33,103 bases of DNA from Planctomycetota bacterium (GCA_007695355.1 REDX01000131.1:1-33103), one strand, 5' to 3'; shown: positions 1 to 8,459, counted from the stretch's first letter. Notes: generated by a model from the letters alone, not told the origin. Numbers and translations: made by a program.

Positions 1-291
1 AACCTAATTTGAAATTACTTGACTCAGGCAGAAACGCCTATTTTCAAAAGCGCTCAAGATCTTTAGGCCTTTACTGATTTCCATCTAGCCTAATGTGGCT
101 TAATTCCAGAGAGCTTATGATAAGGGCGCTTCGTTCCAGCGTATTATGTAATTGTGTACATACATTTAGACCCCCCAATCCTGCTTGGCCTCATCAACGG
201 TTAATTAATATCCCGTCGTTTATCGTTATATACAACCATTATCTTATTAGCGATTTGGATTTACTCTTCAATGACATTGGGAAATAGACGC
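1..291. other. Non-coding, AT-rich leader region
   Basis: This stretch is noticeably richer in A and T than the genes that follow. It contains only a short open frame (93-287) with no ribosome binding site and no recognisable protein character. I see no tRNA, no clear hairpin terminator and no convincing promoter pair. It probably holds the promoter of the phosphodiesterase gene that follows. Confidence 0.5.
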
Positions 292-972
292 ATGAAAATC
301 TTAGTTATATCAGACGTTCATAGCAATCTAGGCAACCTTAATGCTGTGCTGGCATTTGAATCCGATGCTGATTTAGTCTACTGCGCTGGGGATCTTGTTG
401 ACGTCGGGTTTCAGCCTTGCGAAGTCATAGATCGTTTGCGCTCATTGAACATTCCCGCGGTGCGCGGTAACCACGACGACCATGTGATTGAACTGTGGCG
501 GCGCGGCGTGGATGCAGACGCGGTGCCTGAGAACTTTCTGCAACTGAATGCCCAGCTCCTCGATGCCGATCGCATCGCCTATCTCGAATCCCTGCCAGAG
601 CGTCTCTGTTTTAGCCATGATGGGGTCAGCTATCTCATGCAGCACCTCTACAAGGGCTACGAACTCCTGCGCAGTGATTACGACTTCGATGAGGTGTGGG
701 GCGATGCTCCGGTGGCATCAGGTTCCCGGCATCGCTGTATAATCTTTGGTCATACCCATCATCAGGCAGTTACCTGGCTAGCTTCCGATCGTTGCTGGAT
801 CAACCCCGGCAGCGTCGGTTACAATCGCCCCCAGGACCCCTTCCCCGGCACCCGCTACCTCACCATCTGTGATGGAGAGGTCGCCTTTCACCGCCTCGAA
901 CACCCGGCCTGGTGCTCGCGCTCCGAACTCCGTCGCCGCTTTGAGGAGCGCTACCCCAAAGCCGCAGAATAA
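292..972 (+). CDS. YfcE/MJ0936-type metallophosphoesterase
   Basis: A protein of about 226 aa with the full calcineurin-like phosphoesterase signature in order: D-V-H near residue 8, GDLVD, GNHDD, and GHTHH near residue 150 (the GHxH motif). These residues bind two metal ions in the family. The compact size fits the YfcE/MJ0936 phosphodiesterase group, which cleaves phosphodiester substrates in the cytoplasm; the natural substrate is often unknown. I chose the ATG at 292 because family members begin M-K-I-L-V-I-S-D immediately at the first strand; the in-frame ATG at 271 would add seven residues with no better ribosome binding site. The gene stands alone and converges with the next minus-strand gene about 110 bp away. 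Family assignment is secure; substrate is not. Confidence 0.9.
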   Translation: MKILVISDVHSNLGNLNAVLAFESDADLVYCAGDLVDVGFQPCEVIDRLRSLNIPAVRGNHDDHVIELWRRGVDADAVPENFLQLNAQLLDADRIAYLESLPERLCFSHDGVSYLMQHLYKGYELLRSDYDFDEVWGDAPVASGSRHRCIIFGHTHHQAVTWLASDRCWINPGSVGYNRPQDPFPGTRYLTICDGEVAFHRLEHPAWCSRSELRRRFEERYPKAAE

Positions 973-1080
973 GAGGAGCTGACGGCCCATAATCTTCTGC
1001 GCCGCTATTCCCTTGCTGTCCACGCCTTGCAGCTGGCCCACGGCGCTGCGAATTCTTCAAGGTGTTTAATGGGCGGGATA

Positions 1081-2403
1081 CTAGGGCGATTGCACACAGG
1101 CCAAGAGGTCTGCGGGGTGTCCAAGCAGGGCTGCTGGCTGACAATTGCTGAGCTCTTCCATGCTGCCATAGCCATAGCAGGCAGCGATAAAGTCGCAGCC
1201 ATGGGCCTTGGCTGCTTCGCCATCGAAGCGGCGATCGCCCACCATCGCCGGCCGCTGCCCCCGATTGAGGGCAAGGGCGCGGCCAACCAAGGCGCGCTTA
1301 TCCAATTCGCCGGGCATGGCGCCACAGCAGGCATCAAGGCAGTCGCCGATACCCATGCGCTCCACCGCTTCTGGCAGGCGTTGCTGATCCTTGGCCGAGG
1401 CCAGGATCAAGGCAATTCCTTGCTGGCGTAAGAGCTCGAGACAGCTACGGACCCCAGGAAAGAGCACGCAGCGATCGCGCTCGCCGCCGAGCCAGGCATC
1501 GCGGTAGGCATCAAAGGCGTGATCAAGATCTGATTCGCTTAAGCCCCAAGAGCTCAGGCTTTCGCGCAGGGGGCGGCCAATGAGCGCCCGGAGGGGGGCA
1601 TCGTCGGGGCCTACATGCAGGCCAACGGCGGCGGCGCCGTGGCGCAGACAGCTGACAATGGCCGGGGCGCTATCCACCAGGGTGCCATCGAAGTCCAAAA
1701 GTAAGCTGTCGTAGCGGGGTTCAGGGAGCGGATGAATGCCGGCGAGTTCGGCCAAAAGCTCTTGGCGCAGCCGTAACAGCCGCTTATGGCGGCGCTGGCC
1801 TTCGCTGCGGGCGCTGCTCAGGTGGAAGCCCGCGGCTAGATGGAGCAGCTTGGCTGGGAGATGATCAAGCATGGCGAGGCGGTCATTGAGGGGGCGATCG
1901 CCGAGTGCCGCTGGGTCGCCGGCATGGTAGAGTTGGCCGCCGGTACGCGGCGCCATTTCGGCGGCGCAGCAGGCACTGCGCAGGAGGCCAATGCAGCCCA
2001 GGGCATCGAGACGATCGGCGTCCTGCAGTACCACCCCCAGGGGCCCACTGGGGGCCAGACCCCGGGACCAGGACGCGGTGCGCACCGCCTCCACCACCGC
2101 TGCCACCTCCGCCGCCGCATACCCCGCCTCGGGCAGCAGGCCAGCGGCCAATTCGGCAGAGCGCTGGGATCCCAGGTGGCGATCGGCGCTATCCTTGGGC
2201 ACCGTCACGCAGTCGTGCACCAGCGCCGCGGCGCCGGCCAGATCGGCATCGGCCTGGGCCTCGCCGGCCAAGCGCAGGGCCCAGATATAGACCCGCTCAA
2301 TATGCAAATGGTCATGCGCCAACTCGGCCTCGGGTAGGCGGGCGCTCACCGCCTTGGCGAGGGGGCGATGGCGGGGAAAGCGGGGACTTACCTGGATCAG
2401 CAT
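1081..2403 (-). CDS. HD-hydrolase / HAD-phosphatase fusion protein
   Basis: A 440-aa protein that joins two phosphohydrolases. Residues about 25-215 resemble the YedJ/YpgQ-type HD family: H30 with the following H-x-x-R-V segment, the HD pair at 63-64, and D-A-D-R-L-D at 128-133. Residues about 230-440 form a HAD-superfamily phosphatase of the phosphoglycolate phosphatase/Gph type: D237-F-D239-G-T-L-V-D-S (motif I), a serine in L-I-L-A-S-A-K (motif II), a conserved lysine, and M-V-G-D-R-R-F-D (motif IV). The open frame extends upstream to 2721, but that part is the shadow of the neighbouring membrane-protein gene. I chose the ATG at 2403, 10 nt after that neighbour's stop, although no strong ribosome binding site precedes it. 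Each domain is usually a separate protein, so the pair may act on successive or related phospho-metabolites (inference). Confidence 0.8.
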   Translation of the reverse strand: MLIQVSPRFPRHRPLAKAVSARLPEAELAHDHLHIERVYIWALRLAGEAQADADLAGAAALVHDCVTVPKDSADRHLGSQRSAELAAGLLPEAGYAAAEVAAVVEAVRTASWSRGLAPSGPLGVVLQDADRLDALGCIGLLRSACCAAEMAPRTGGQLYHAGDPAALGDRPLNDRLAMLDHLPAKLLHLAAGFHLSSARSEGQRRHKRLLRLRQELLAELAGIHPLPEPRYDSLLLDFDGTLVDSAPAIVSCLRHGAAAVGLHVGPDDAPLRALIGRPLRESLSSWGLSESDLDHAFDAYRDAWLGGERDRCVLFPGVRSCLELLRQQGIALILASAKDQQRLPEAVERMGIGDCLDACCGAMPGELDKRALVGRALALNRGQRPAMVGDRRFDGEAAKAHGCDFIAACYGYGSMEELSNCQPAALLGHPADLLACVQSP

Positions 2404-2413
2404 GCCGGGGAGG

Positions 2414-2821
2414 CTATGGCTGAGCCGGGTCAGGGGAGGCCTTTTTGCCTGCCCAACTCCACCAGGCGATGCCGCTGATGAGGAGAATGGCGACTTCGGC
2501 CAGGGCCAAGACCTGGGTAGTGGTGCCCAGGTCCTCGAGAAACCAGCCGCTAATTTGGCGCACCAGCAAGATGGGGGCATGCAAACAGAGCAGCGACAGC
2601 AGCACCGCCCCGGTATAGCGCGCTTTGAGGGCACCGCAGGCAAACCATAAGCCCATGCCCCATTCCAGGCCTCCATAGACTGCCAAGTACTCGCTGAGCC
2701 CACTCGCCCCTCGCGGCTCAAAGCCTACGGCCTGGGCGGTGCCATGGGGGTCAATCAAGCACCAGGTGCCCAGCCCAGCATAGACCAGGGCCATCCATCC
2801 ACACCACCAACGCGGCCACAT
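2414..2821 (-). CDS. DUF4345-like four-helix membrane protein
   Basis: About 135 aa, mostly hydrophobic, with four likely membrane segments. The pattern of an early G-L-G, a P-x-G stretch, S-E-Y-L-A-V-Y-G-G-L-E-W-G-M-G-L-W and a later V-R-Q-I-S-G resembles the DUF4345 family of small inner-membrane proteins, which has no assigned function. The ATG at 2821 has an AGGA about 11 nt upstream; the ATG at 2833 is also in frame but abuts that same AGGA, so I prefer 2821. The gene ends 10 nt before the HD-HAD fusion and is probably co-transcribed with it. Family assignment is moderate, since it rests on a loose pattern. Confidence 0.65.
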   Translation of the reverse strand: MWPRWWCGWMALVYAGLGTWCLIDPHGTAQAVGFEPRGASGLSEYLAVYGGLEWGMGLWFACGALKARYTGAVLLSLLCLHAPILLVRQISGWFLEDLGTTTQVLALAEVAILLISGIAWWSWAGKKASPDPAQP

Positions 2822-2934
2822 GCGATAGTCCATCCTGGGAGTACGTATGCCGGTCAGTCGTGTGGGATGTGATAAGTTTTCTTTTGAGCCTTGGCGTCTA
2901 AGGATTGGGTCTACGTCTGCGGTTGGATGGATAT

Positions 2935-4644
2935 TTAGAAGAGGGCGTCGAGGGGGACTTCAATGGTGGCTTCTGCAAGTTTGCCCGATCTCCTAGCGCT
3001 CACTACAAGCCCAAGATAAAACTCCTCACCGAGATCAATTGAGCGCCTCGCCAGTTCCTTCCACTCTTCGCCATCTGATGAAACCTCGGCGATAACTTCT
3101 TCTCCTAGCCGACGGAGTTGTATCCATTTCGGCAGGCGGAGATAGGTGCTTCCATCGTTATTGCTGGAGCCATCGAATTCATCTCGGGTACCGAGGACAA
3201 AGCGATAGCCTTCTTCATTGCCGGGGGAAGCCAGCAACGAGGCGTGGGGAGATCCCGCATCAAGGCTGCGGCGGAAGGAGATGCCAGCCTTGGTGAAATC
3301 ATGGACGGCTTCAATGTTTCGCAGTTTTGTACGGAAAGTCACATTGCCTTCCGCTTTTCGCCATACCATATGCGCACCGTCTTTGCTGCCCCAAAAATTG
3401 TCTCCAGCGCCGCGTATGACAAATGCCCCCTCATTGAATTCGGTACTTCCTGCTACTTCGACATCACCGATATCGCTGGCAGACCAACCAGGTGGCAGAC
3501 CTTCCATATCGGTACTGCCTGGGCCCAATGATTGCATAACTCGTTGAGTGAATGGGTCATCACCGAGCTCAAGGGTTGCAGCAAAGATGGCTCCACGTTG
3601 CTCGCTTTGCTCTGCCCCAAGGGCCTCCGCCGAACGGAGAATCAGCGATCGGAACTCATCCTTCGCAGTATCAGGCAGAAGATCAGGTTGACCTAAGAGA
3701 TCTCCAAGGGCTGGAAGTAAGTTGCTAATGCTCTCTGGTGCAGCGGCTAGGGACATATCCCATAGAGCCTGGGCGTGGCGATGAGGGTCCTTCTTGGCCT
3801 CTGTGATAAGGTAGTTGCTGATGCCATCTCGCAGAGAACCGGCGTTGCTATGCTGGTGCCGCTTAAGGGCCGCCGCGTAAACATCAATGTTCATCGCCTG
3901 TGCAAGTTCGACGACGGTAACTGCGATGGCTGCGTCATCTTCTGTCACATCCTTGCCGGGATCTAAGGTTGCTGACATCAGCAATTCAATAAGTGGTCCA
4001 CCGCGAAGTAGTTCCATCATTGCCGTCTGTCGCTGAAGGCGATTGCCGTCTAAATGAGCAAGATGACGGCGTACCCGATGCTCTTCGTGAATGAATCCAT
4101 TGTAGAGGAGGGCTCGCTTCTCAAAAATATGGCGCAGGTCTGCGTCATCGGTTTCCTCGGCCCATTGAGTGGCTTGTGCCCGTGCGGCTCCGAAATCAAG
4201 GGCTTCGATAAGGGCTTCGAGGGCAGCAAGCCGTGATTCAGCATCACTGTGGCTTAAGGTATCGGGTAAGGGAGTTATGCCAGGTTTCCCGGATACCTCT
4301 TCCGCACGTAGTTCTGAATCTGGTGTTACTAGGGACGATGGTTTTTCCCTGCTCATGCCGACTGGAGGTGGTGGTACTTGGGTAGAGGGAGAAACTGAGA
4401 CGTTGGTTTCTGGCGCCGTTGTGCTGTCTTCCGTTGGTGCGCTATTGGCCCCAGCTTGTCCGTTGCTTGGAGAAGGGTTATGAGTCTCAGATGTTTCAGA
4501 AGGAGAGCTGGTGCAGGCAGCGAAAAAACTCAGCGCGACCGTAAAGAGCGCCAGGATTAGCGTGCGTTGAAAAACGGAGGTTTGTGGGTTCTGGGGTGGG
4601 TTAGAGGTTTTGACTGAAGCGGTGAATGATGGACGTGGGGACAT
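2935..4644 (-). CDS. Large lipoprotein with C-terminal concanavalin-like (DUF1349-like) domain
   Basis: A protein of 569 aa. A hydrophobic signal (about residues 26-42) ends in F-F-A-A-C, so C44 is the likely lipidated cysteine. Residues 45 to about 110 are rich in Ser, Thr, Pro and Gly, as in a surface linker. A mainly helical region of unknown type follows (about 120-375). From about 383 to the end is a beta-rich domain starting L-P-P-G-W-S-A-S-D-I-G-D-V with G-A-G-D-N-F-W-G, then A-G-I-S-F-R, W-I-Q-L-R-R-L-G and S-S-D-G-E-E-W: the pattern of concanavalin-like DUF1349-type domains. The ATG at 4644 is chosen because AAAGG lies about 8 nt upstream and the signal peptide follows; upstream in-frame sequence is not protein-like. 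It is expected in the outer envelope; ligand unknown, possibly carbohydrate (inference). Confidence 0.8.
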   Translation of the reverse strand: MSPRPSFTASVKTSNPPQNPQTSVFQRTLILALFTVALSFFAACTSSPSETSETHNPSPSNGQAGANSAPTEDSTTAPETNVSVSPSTQVPPPPVGMSREKPSSLVTPDSELRAEEVSGKPGITPLPDTLSHSDAESRLAALEALIEALDFGAARAQATQWAEETDDADLRHIFEKRALLYNGFIHEEHRVRRHLAHLDGNRLQRQTAMMELLRGGPLIELLMSATLDPGKDVTEDDAAIAVTVVELAQAMNIDVYAAALKRHQHSNAGSLRDGISNYLITEAKKDPHRHAQALWDMSLAAAPESISNLLPALGDLLGQPDLLPDTAKDEFRSLILRSAEALGAEQSEQRGAIFAATLELGDDPFTQRVMQSLGPGSTDMEGLPPGWSASDIGDVEVAGSTEFNEGAFVIRGAGDNFWGSKDGAHMVWRKAEGNVTFRTKLRNIEAVHDFTKAGISFRRSLDAGSPHASLLASPGNEEGYRFVLGTRDEFDGSSNNDGSTYLRLPKWIQLRRLGEEVIAEVSSDGEEWKELARRSIDLGEEFYLGLVVSARRSGKLAEATIEVPLDALF

Positions 4645-5493
4645 AAGAAGAACCTTTATTAGTTTGCGTGAGCAGGAGAGCGTACTTTGGGGTGCATTAA
4701 TGCGAAAGTTAGGCATGGAAAGGACATCTTGCCAGGTCGCGGGATGCCGAGTCCCTGATGGCTCGGACGTTTTTCTGCAGCAGAGTATAGCGCCGCAGTA
4801 TATAATGGCCAGTGTCAGCAAATCGGGGTTGCTAACTCTCGGGCCTCCAATGGTTACGAGTTCATTACCCGAGCGTTGTGCCTTTCTCATTCAGCCAATG
4901 GGCTATAGAGCTATATTTTTATATTTGAAGTTGTCATCTTTTTAGAGGCGAAATCTCAGGGCGTGGGTTGGTCGTTAAAATGCTAGCTTGTCTAGAAAGG
5001 CGATTAAGCGAGACTGCACCGCTAATGAAAATTATGAGTATAGAAATTTTTTTTTGCTTACCTTATGGGGGTGCAGCTGTGGTACCATTGGCTTGAAACT
5101 GACAACGAACAGTGATTGCCGTGCTATGATTACCAAGTGTTTTTTTGCGGCTGCTATAAAATCGGTCTGTCTGCTTGCTTGAGGCTGGAGAGAAGATATT
5201 GCCAGGCTAGTGCATTTTAAGTGACACAGCATTAAGCCTAAGAAGCTTCAATTCGGCAGCCTGCCCATTGGATGGAGATGAGGCAAGTTTTCGTTTCCCC
5301 GTCCAGCATAAACCAGGGACAACCAGCACATCACTATCGCGGAAAAGGTACCATTTCTTGTGCTTCCTGCGCCAGCTAAGCAGCGCTGTAAGATCAGCCT
5401 CCAGTCTAGCTATTACTGTGATTAAGTATCAATGCTGAACTCTGAGTTTTCGACCGCCGCTGTCGCTACCACACCAGCATTAGCCATATCCTG
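4645..5493. other. Long non-coding gap
   Basis: About 850 bp without a supportable gene. It is AT-richer than the surroundings. Open frames here (for example 4988-5182 on plus and 5032-5232 on minus) are short, lack ribosome binding sites and look random. On the minus strand between roughly 5200 and 5430 an open stretch of about 75 codons has a fairly protein-like composition but no ATG, GTG or TTG near its beginning, so it may be a gene remnant or chance. The left end must hold the promoter of the lipoprotein gene. Confidence 0.45.
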
Positions 5494-5757
5494 TTACCAC
5501 CACCACAGGGCAGCCAGGGCGCCCAAGGCCACGATCAGCAGAAACCAAGGCGTGGAACTCCGCCGCTTTCCGGATCTCATCACCCCCCGCGCCGCAATCA
5601 CCGAACGCTCGCGTGGACTCAGCGGCAGGCCCTTCTTCACCTTATGGCTAATTTGGATGCGCAGGGCATGGCCCAGCTGACTCACCTGGCCAGGATCGCT
5701 GGTTTGCTCGAGGCGCTCGAAGAGGCCATCAATGGTTTGCTGTAAGGGGTCTGACAT
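5494..5757 (-). CDS. Small C-terminally anchored membrane protein, unknown function
   Basis: An 87-aa protein beginning M-S-D-P-L-Q-Q-T. The N-terminal part is amphipathic and helical (L-F-E-R-L-E-Q, then a segment with S-Q-L-G-H-A-L-R-I), followed by a basic stretch (K-V-K-K-G, then R-S-G-K-R-R-S-S) and a single C-terminal hydrophobic segment (W-F-L-L-I-V-A-L-G-A-L-A-A-L) ending W-W-W. The basic residues just before the membrane segment predict a cytoplasmic body with a C-terminal anchor. An extension to a TTG at 5793 is possible, but the ATG at 5757 is preferred. I do not recognise the family. It is monocistronic. Confidence 0.55.
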   Translation of the reverse strand: MSDPLQQTIDGLFERLEQTSDPGQVSQLGHALRIQISHKVKKGLPLSPRERSVIAARGVMRSGKRRSSTPWFLLIVALGALAALWWW

Positions 5758-6020
5758 ATTATGAGATTCTAGTCCTAGTCTGCGGCTGGCCAAGCGAGCA
5801 ATGCGCTTCGCTGCCGGGGCGGCGCATGATCTTCCCCCGTTTTTTTTTGGACGGTCAGATGAGTTTGCGCAGATTAATGCTGATCGGCTCGGGCATGGTG
5901 AGCGTGGTGGTGGGAGCCCACCTCGTCTGGGCCCAGCTTAGCGTGCAATCGCAATATCCGCATCGACCATCTCGGGTCGATCCTCTCAGCTGTTCACGGG
6001 CGTGGGACCCAGTGAGTTAT

Positions 6021-6167
6021 TCTGAGCGGTTTGAATCCAACTCGCCGGGGCAGGTTGGGCGGGCCTGTTACATTTGGCCCCGTTCTTTCCCGGAGAACGG
6101 GAGCACCCGGCCTGGAGAGCGGTTCGACGTCCCGACCGGGGGGGGGCGGATTGGATGCAAACGGAGA
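6021..6167. ncRNA. Candidate structured RNA (long nested helices)
   Basis: No convincing coding sequence lies between 5758 and 6240, but the DNA folds back strikingly. Positions 6029-6046 pair with 6145-6162 over 18 positions (two mismatches, one wobble). Inside this, 6053-6059 pair with 6131-6137 over 7 bp, 6061-6065 can pair with 6076-6080, and 6079-6086 pair perfectly with 6094-6101 around a 7-nt loop. Outside, TTCT at 6020-6023 can pair with AGAA at 6164-6167. The result is a rod of roughly 150 nt with internal bulges, in the size range of 6S-like RNAs, but I could not match conserved 6S sequence blocks. The folding strand is undecided, since an inverted repeat folds on both; no terminator was found on plus. 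Confidence 0.4.
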
Positions 6168-6234
6168 ACGTCAGGGCGGCCTAAGCGCCTTCGCAAGTGG
6201 GCCTTGTGGCGCAACGTGCGTACTGCCCGGCGGT

Positions 6235-6268
6235 TAAGAAAACACCCAGCCCGTTGCGGGCTGGGTGT
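6235..6268 (-). terminator. Intrinsic terminator of tRNA-Asn
   Basis: A perfect 12-bp stem (6242-6253 with 6257-6268) with a 3-nt loop lies directly downstream of the tRNA on the minus strand, and the minus strand continues as TTTTCTT. No T-tract follows on plus, so it acts on the minus strand. Confidence 0.85.
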
Positions 6269-6271
6269 GAT

Positions 6272-6346
6272 TGGCTCCCCGGGCAGGATTCGAACCTGCG
6301 ACCAATTGATTAACAGTCAACTGCGCTACCGCTGCGCTACCGGGGA
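6272..6346 (-). tRNA. tRNA-Asn (anticodon GUU), CCA encoded
   Basis: On the minus strand the cloverleaf is complete. The acceptor stem is TCCCCGG paired with CCGGGGA and the D-arm is GCGC/GCGC. The anticodon arm GTTGA-CTGTTAA-TCAAT carries GTT, which reads Asn codons AAC and AAU. The variable loop is 5 nt and the T-arm is GCAGG-TTCGAAT-CCTGC. The discriminator is G and the 3' CCA is encoded (6272-6274). It lies between folC and the candidate structured RNA, on the same strand as folC, with its own terminator. Confidence 0.97.
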
Positions 6347-6416
6347 TTATGGACTGCGGCGGGGGATGTCCCCCGTTGAGGTGGGGGATGCTATGGCTGT
6401 GGACGGGCTGGCAAGA

Positions 6417-7688
6417 TCATTTTTGTGGTTCGGCTTGGGCAGCTGGAAGTTGGGGGTGGTCGACCTGGGCGAGGGCTTCGCCGGCAAGGTAGAAACTGCC
6501 GCTAATGACGAGGTTTGGGTAATCGGCGAGGAGGGGGTGCGCGAGGGCGGTGGCGATATCCCCGGCCCAGGGCAGGGCGCGGGCGTGCTCTGGCCAGGCT
6601 GGGTGCTGGGGCCCGGCGCTGCGGGGACTGGCGTAGCCGCAGCGCAAGATGGGCAGGGCTGCGGGGATAACGGCGCACAGGGCGTGAAGATCTTTGTCGG
6701 CGGCGGCGCCAAGGATGAGGGCGTAGTCTTGGCCGGCGAAAGAGCTGGCGGCGCAGGCCAGGGTGGCGGACAGGGATTCGGCGGTGTGGGCGCCGTCGAT
6801 GAGGAGGCGGCGTTGGCCGTGGCTTACCAATTGACAGCGGGCGGGGAGGCGTGCCTGGGCGAGGCCGGCGAGGGCTTGGCTGGGGTCAAAGCGGGAGCCC
6901 AGCTGTGCTTGGGCGGCGGCCATGGCGAGGGCGGCATTGGCGGCCTGGTGAGCGCCGGGCAGGCCCAGATGCGGGCAGGGGGCGAGTGGTGTGATATGAT
7001 ATATGCCTTGCGGCTGGGGTTGCAGGCCGGGCAGGGTGTCGGCAATGGCGATGGCGGCGGCGGGGCTTTGAGCGGCGATAAGAAGGGGGGCGTCAGGGCG
7101 AGCGATGGCCAGTTTTTCTCGCGCAATGTGATGCAAGGTGGGACCTAGGACATTGGTGTGGTCTAGGCCTAGGCTGGTAATGCAGGCGATGGCGGCATCG
7201 AGGGCATTGGCACAGTCGAGTCGGCCGCCAAGGCCTACTTCGCAGATGAAGACGGCATCGCTATGGGTTTCGCAGAGGCAACAGGCGAGGAGGAAGCTGC
7301 GCTCAAAGTAGGTGGCGTGCCCGGGCCCGGCGTTGATGGCAGCATCAATGCGTGGCAGGTGGGGCCAGAGTTCGGCGACGGTGAGGGGCTGGCCTTGGCG
7401 GCGCCAGCGTTCGCGCACGGTGAGCACATGGGGGCTGCTAAAAGCCAAGCAGGGCAGTGAATGCGCGGTGTAAATGGATTCAAGGAAGGCCACGGTTGAG
7501 CCCTTGCCCTTGGTCCCGGCGACGGTGATCGGCCGCGGCCGCTGGCGCAGGCCAAGATGTTTGAGGCATTGGCGCAGCGGCTCGAGTTTCCAATCGGCAT
7601 AATCGCCGGAGATCTCGCGGTTGCTGTTCTGGCCGAGCCAGGCTTCCAGGCTAGCGTCGTCAAGCTTCAAGGGCATCGGCATGGGCAT
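6417..7688 (-). CDS. folC: Bifunctional folylpolyglutamate/dihydrofolate synthase
   Basis: A Mur-ligase-family enzyme of about 423 aa that adds glutamate to folates, and in many bacteria also makes dihydrofolate from dihydropteroate; it works in the cytoplasm with ATP. Visible motifs are the P-loop A-G-T-K-G-K-G-S-T near residue 60, S-S-P-H-V-L-T-V-R-E-R-W, C-E-V-G-L-G-G-R-L-D (family signature), L-G-L-D-H-T-N-V-L-G, R-E-K-L-A-I and L-I-D-G-A-H-T near residue 300. The N-terminus reads M-P-M-P-M-P, so starts at 7688, 7682 or 7676 are all possible; none has a clear ribosome binding site and all overlap the end of the upstream kinase gene by 15-30 nt, suggesting translational coupling. Whether it has the dihydrofolate synthase activity cannot be told from sequence alone. 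Confidence 0.9.
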   Translation of the reverse strand: MPMPMPLKLDDASLEAWLGQNSNREISGDYADWKLEPLRQCLKHLGLRQRPRPITVAGTKGKGSTVAFLESIYTAHSLPCLAFSSPHVLTVRERWRRQGQPLTVAELWPHLPRIDAAINAGPGHATYFERSFLLACCLCETHSDAVFICEVGLGGRLDCANALDAAIACITSLGLDHTNVLGPTLHHIAREKLAIARPDAPLLIAAQSPAAAIAIADTLPGLQPQPQGIYHITPLAPCPHLGLPGAHQAANAALAMAAAQAQLGSRFDPSQALAGLAQARLPARCQLVSHGQRRLLIDGAHTAESLSATLACAASSFAGQDYALILGAAADKDLHALCAVIPAALPILRCGYASPRSAGPQHPAWPEHARALPWAGDIATALAHPLLADYPNLVISGSFYLAGEALAQVDHPQLPAAQAEPQK

Positions 7689-8430
7689 GCAGGGTTTGGG
7701 CGAGGTCTTCGACGACCTGCACGCGGGCGTGACGCTTGCAGGTTGAGGGCACCACCATCCACGGGGCATGGGCATGGTGGGTGCGCGCGAGCATATCTTC
7801 GGTGGCCGATTCATAGCAGGCCCACTTATCGCGGTTGCGCCAGTCTTCGGGAGTCAACTTCCAGCTTTTGAGAGGGTTGTCTTTGCGCGCATCAAAGCGT
7901 TCCAGTTGGGTTTGCGCGTCGATATGAAGGAAGTATTTGCGGATAATTGTGCCACTATGGACAAGCAGGCTCTCAAAATTATTAATTTCATCATAGGCTC
8001 GCTGCCATTCGTTATCGCTGGCGAAGGCCTCTACCCGTTCGACTAAAACCCGTCCATACCAACTGCGATCAAAAACCGCAATATGGCCGGCGCTGGGCAG
8101 GCGCAGCCAGAAGCGGCGCAGGTAGTGGTGCGCCTTCTCATCGGAGTTAGGGGCGCCGGTGGGATAAACGTGAAAGCCGCGTGGATCGAGATGTTCATTG
8201 ATCCGTTTAATCACCGAGCCCTTGCCGGCGGCATCCCAACCCTCGAAAACGATAATCACCGGCACGCCCAATTCAAAGCAGCGACGATTGCCGGTGAACA
8301 ATTGGTGCTGCGCATGCTTGAGGCGCTTGCGGTAAGCTTTTTTCTTGAGGCGAAGACTCAAATCAGCGCCAGCTAAGCTGGGCGGATTTTGACTGGTCTT
8401 GCGCTGTCCTCGCTCTTTGACATCCTGCAT
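7660..8430 (-). CDS. PPK2-family polyphosphate kinase
   Basis: A 256-aa single-domain PPK2 protein, which transfers phosphate between inorganic polyphosphate and nucleotides. Walker A is at about 64-72 (E-G-W-D-A-A-G-K-G), followed by I-K-R-I-N-E-H-L-D-P-R-G-F-H-V; the lid and Walker B region reads V-F-D121-R122-S-W-Y-G-R-V-L-V-E-R-V. W after G in Walker A resembles polyphosphate:AMP phosphotransferases (Pap), but AMP versus ADP preference is not settled by this. The length fits a one-domain member rather than the tandem Pap type. The ATG at 8430 is used. The gene overlaps folC downstream, and its 5' end lies only 29 nt from the divergent nucleoside phosphorylase gene, so the two promoters must overlap. 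Confidence 0.9.
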   Translation of the reverse strand: MQDVKERGQRKTSQNPPSLAGADLSLRLKKKAYRKRLKHAQHQLFTGNRRCFELGVPVIIVFEGWDAAGKGSVIKRINEHLDPRGFHVYPTGAPNSDEKAHHYLRRFWLRLPSAGHIAVFDRSWYGRVLVERVEAFASDNEWQRAYDEINNFESLLVHSGTIIRKYFLHIDAQTQLERFDARKDNPLKSWKLTPEDWRNRDKWACYESATEDMLARTHHAHAPWMVVPSTCKRHARVQVVEDLAQTLHAHADALEA

Positions 8431-8445
8431 GGTGTGCCATGGTGC

Positions 8446-8450
8446 GGAGG
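8446..8450 (+). promoter_or_regulatory. Ribosome binding site fixing the PNP start
   Basis: GGAGG lies 9 nt before the ATG at 8460. This decides against the longer open frame starting at 8439, which would place the site inside the coding region. Confidence 0.75.
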
Positions 8451-8459
8451 AGATGCGTA

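Noticed and set aside
93-287. Small plus-strand open frame before the phosphodiesterase
   Set aside because: No ribosome binding site, no protein-like pattern, and AT-rich random composition; overlaps the likely promoter region.
5200-5430. Minus-strand open stretch of about 75 codons in the long gap
   Set aside because: Looks fairly protein-like but has no usable start codon near its beginning and no ribosome binding site; could be a remnant but cannot be supported.
6021-6167. 6S RNA assignment for the nested-helix region
   Set aside because: The rod shape and size fit loosely, but I could not match the conserved sequence blocks of 6S RNA or decide the strand, so it is reported only as a candidate structured RNA.
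6360-6375. Perfect short palindrome between tRNA-Asn and folC
   Set aside because: The stem is 7 bp with a 2-nt loop and no T-tract, so it is too weak to call as the folC terminator.
5826-7148. Long plus-strand open frame (440 codons)
   Set aside because: It runs antisense through the tRNA-Asn, its terminator and the folC gene. The second half is glycine-rich antisense composition of a GC-rich gene. The early hydrophobic segment is interesting but has no independent support.
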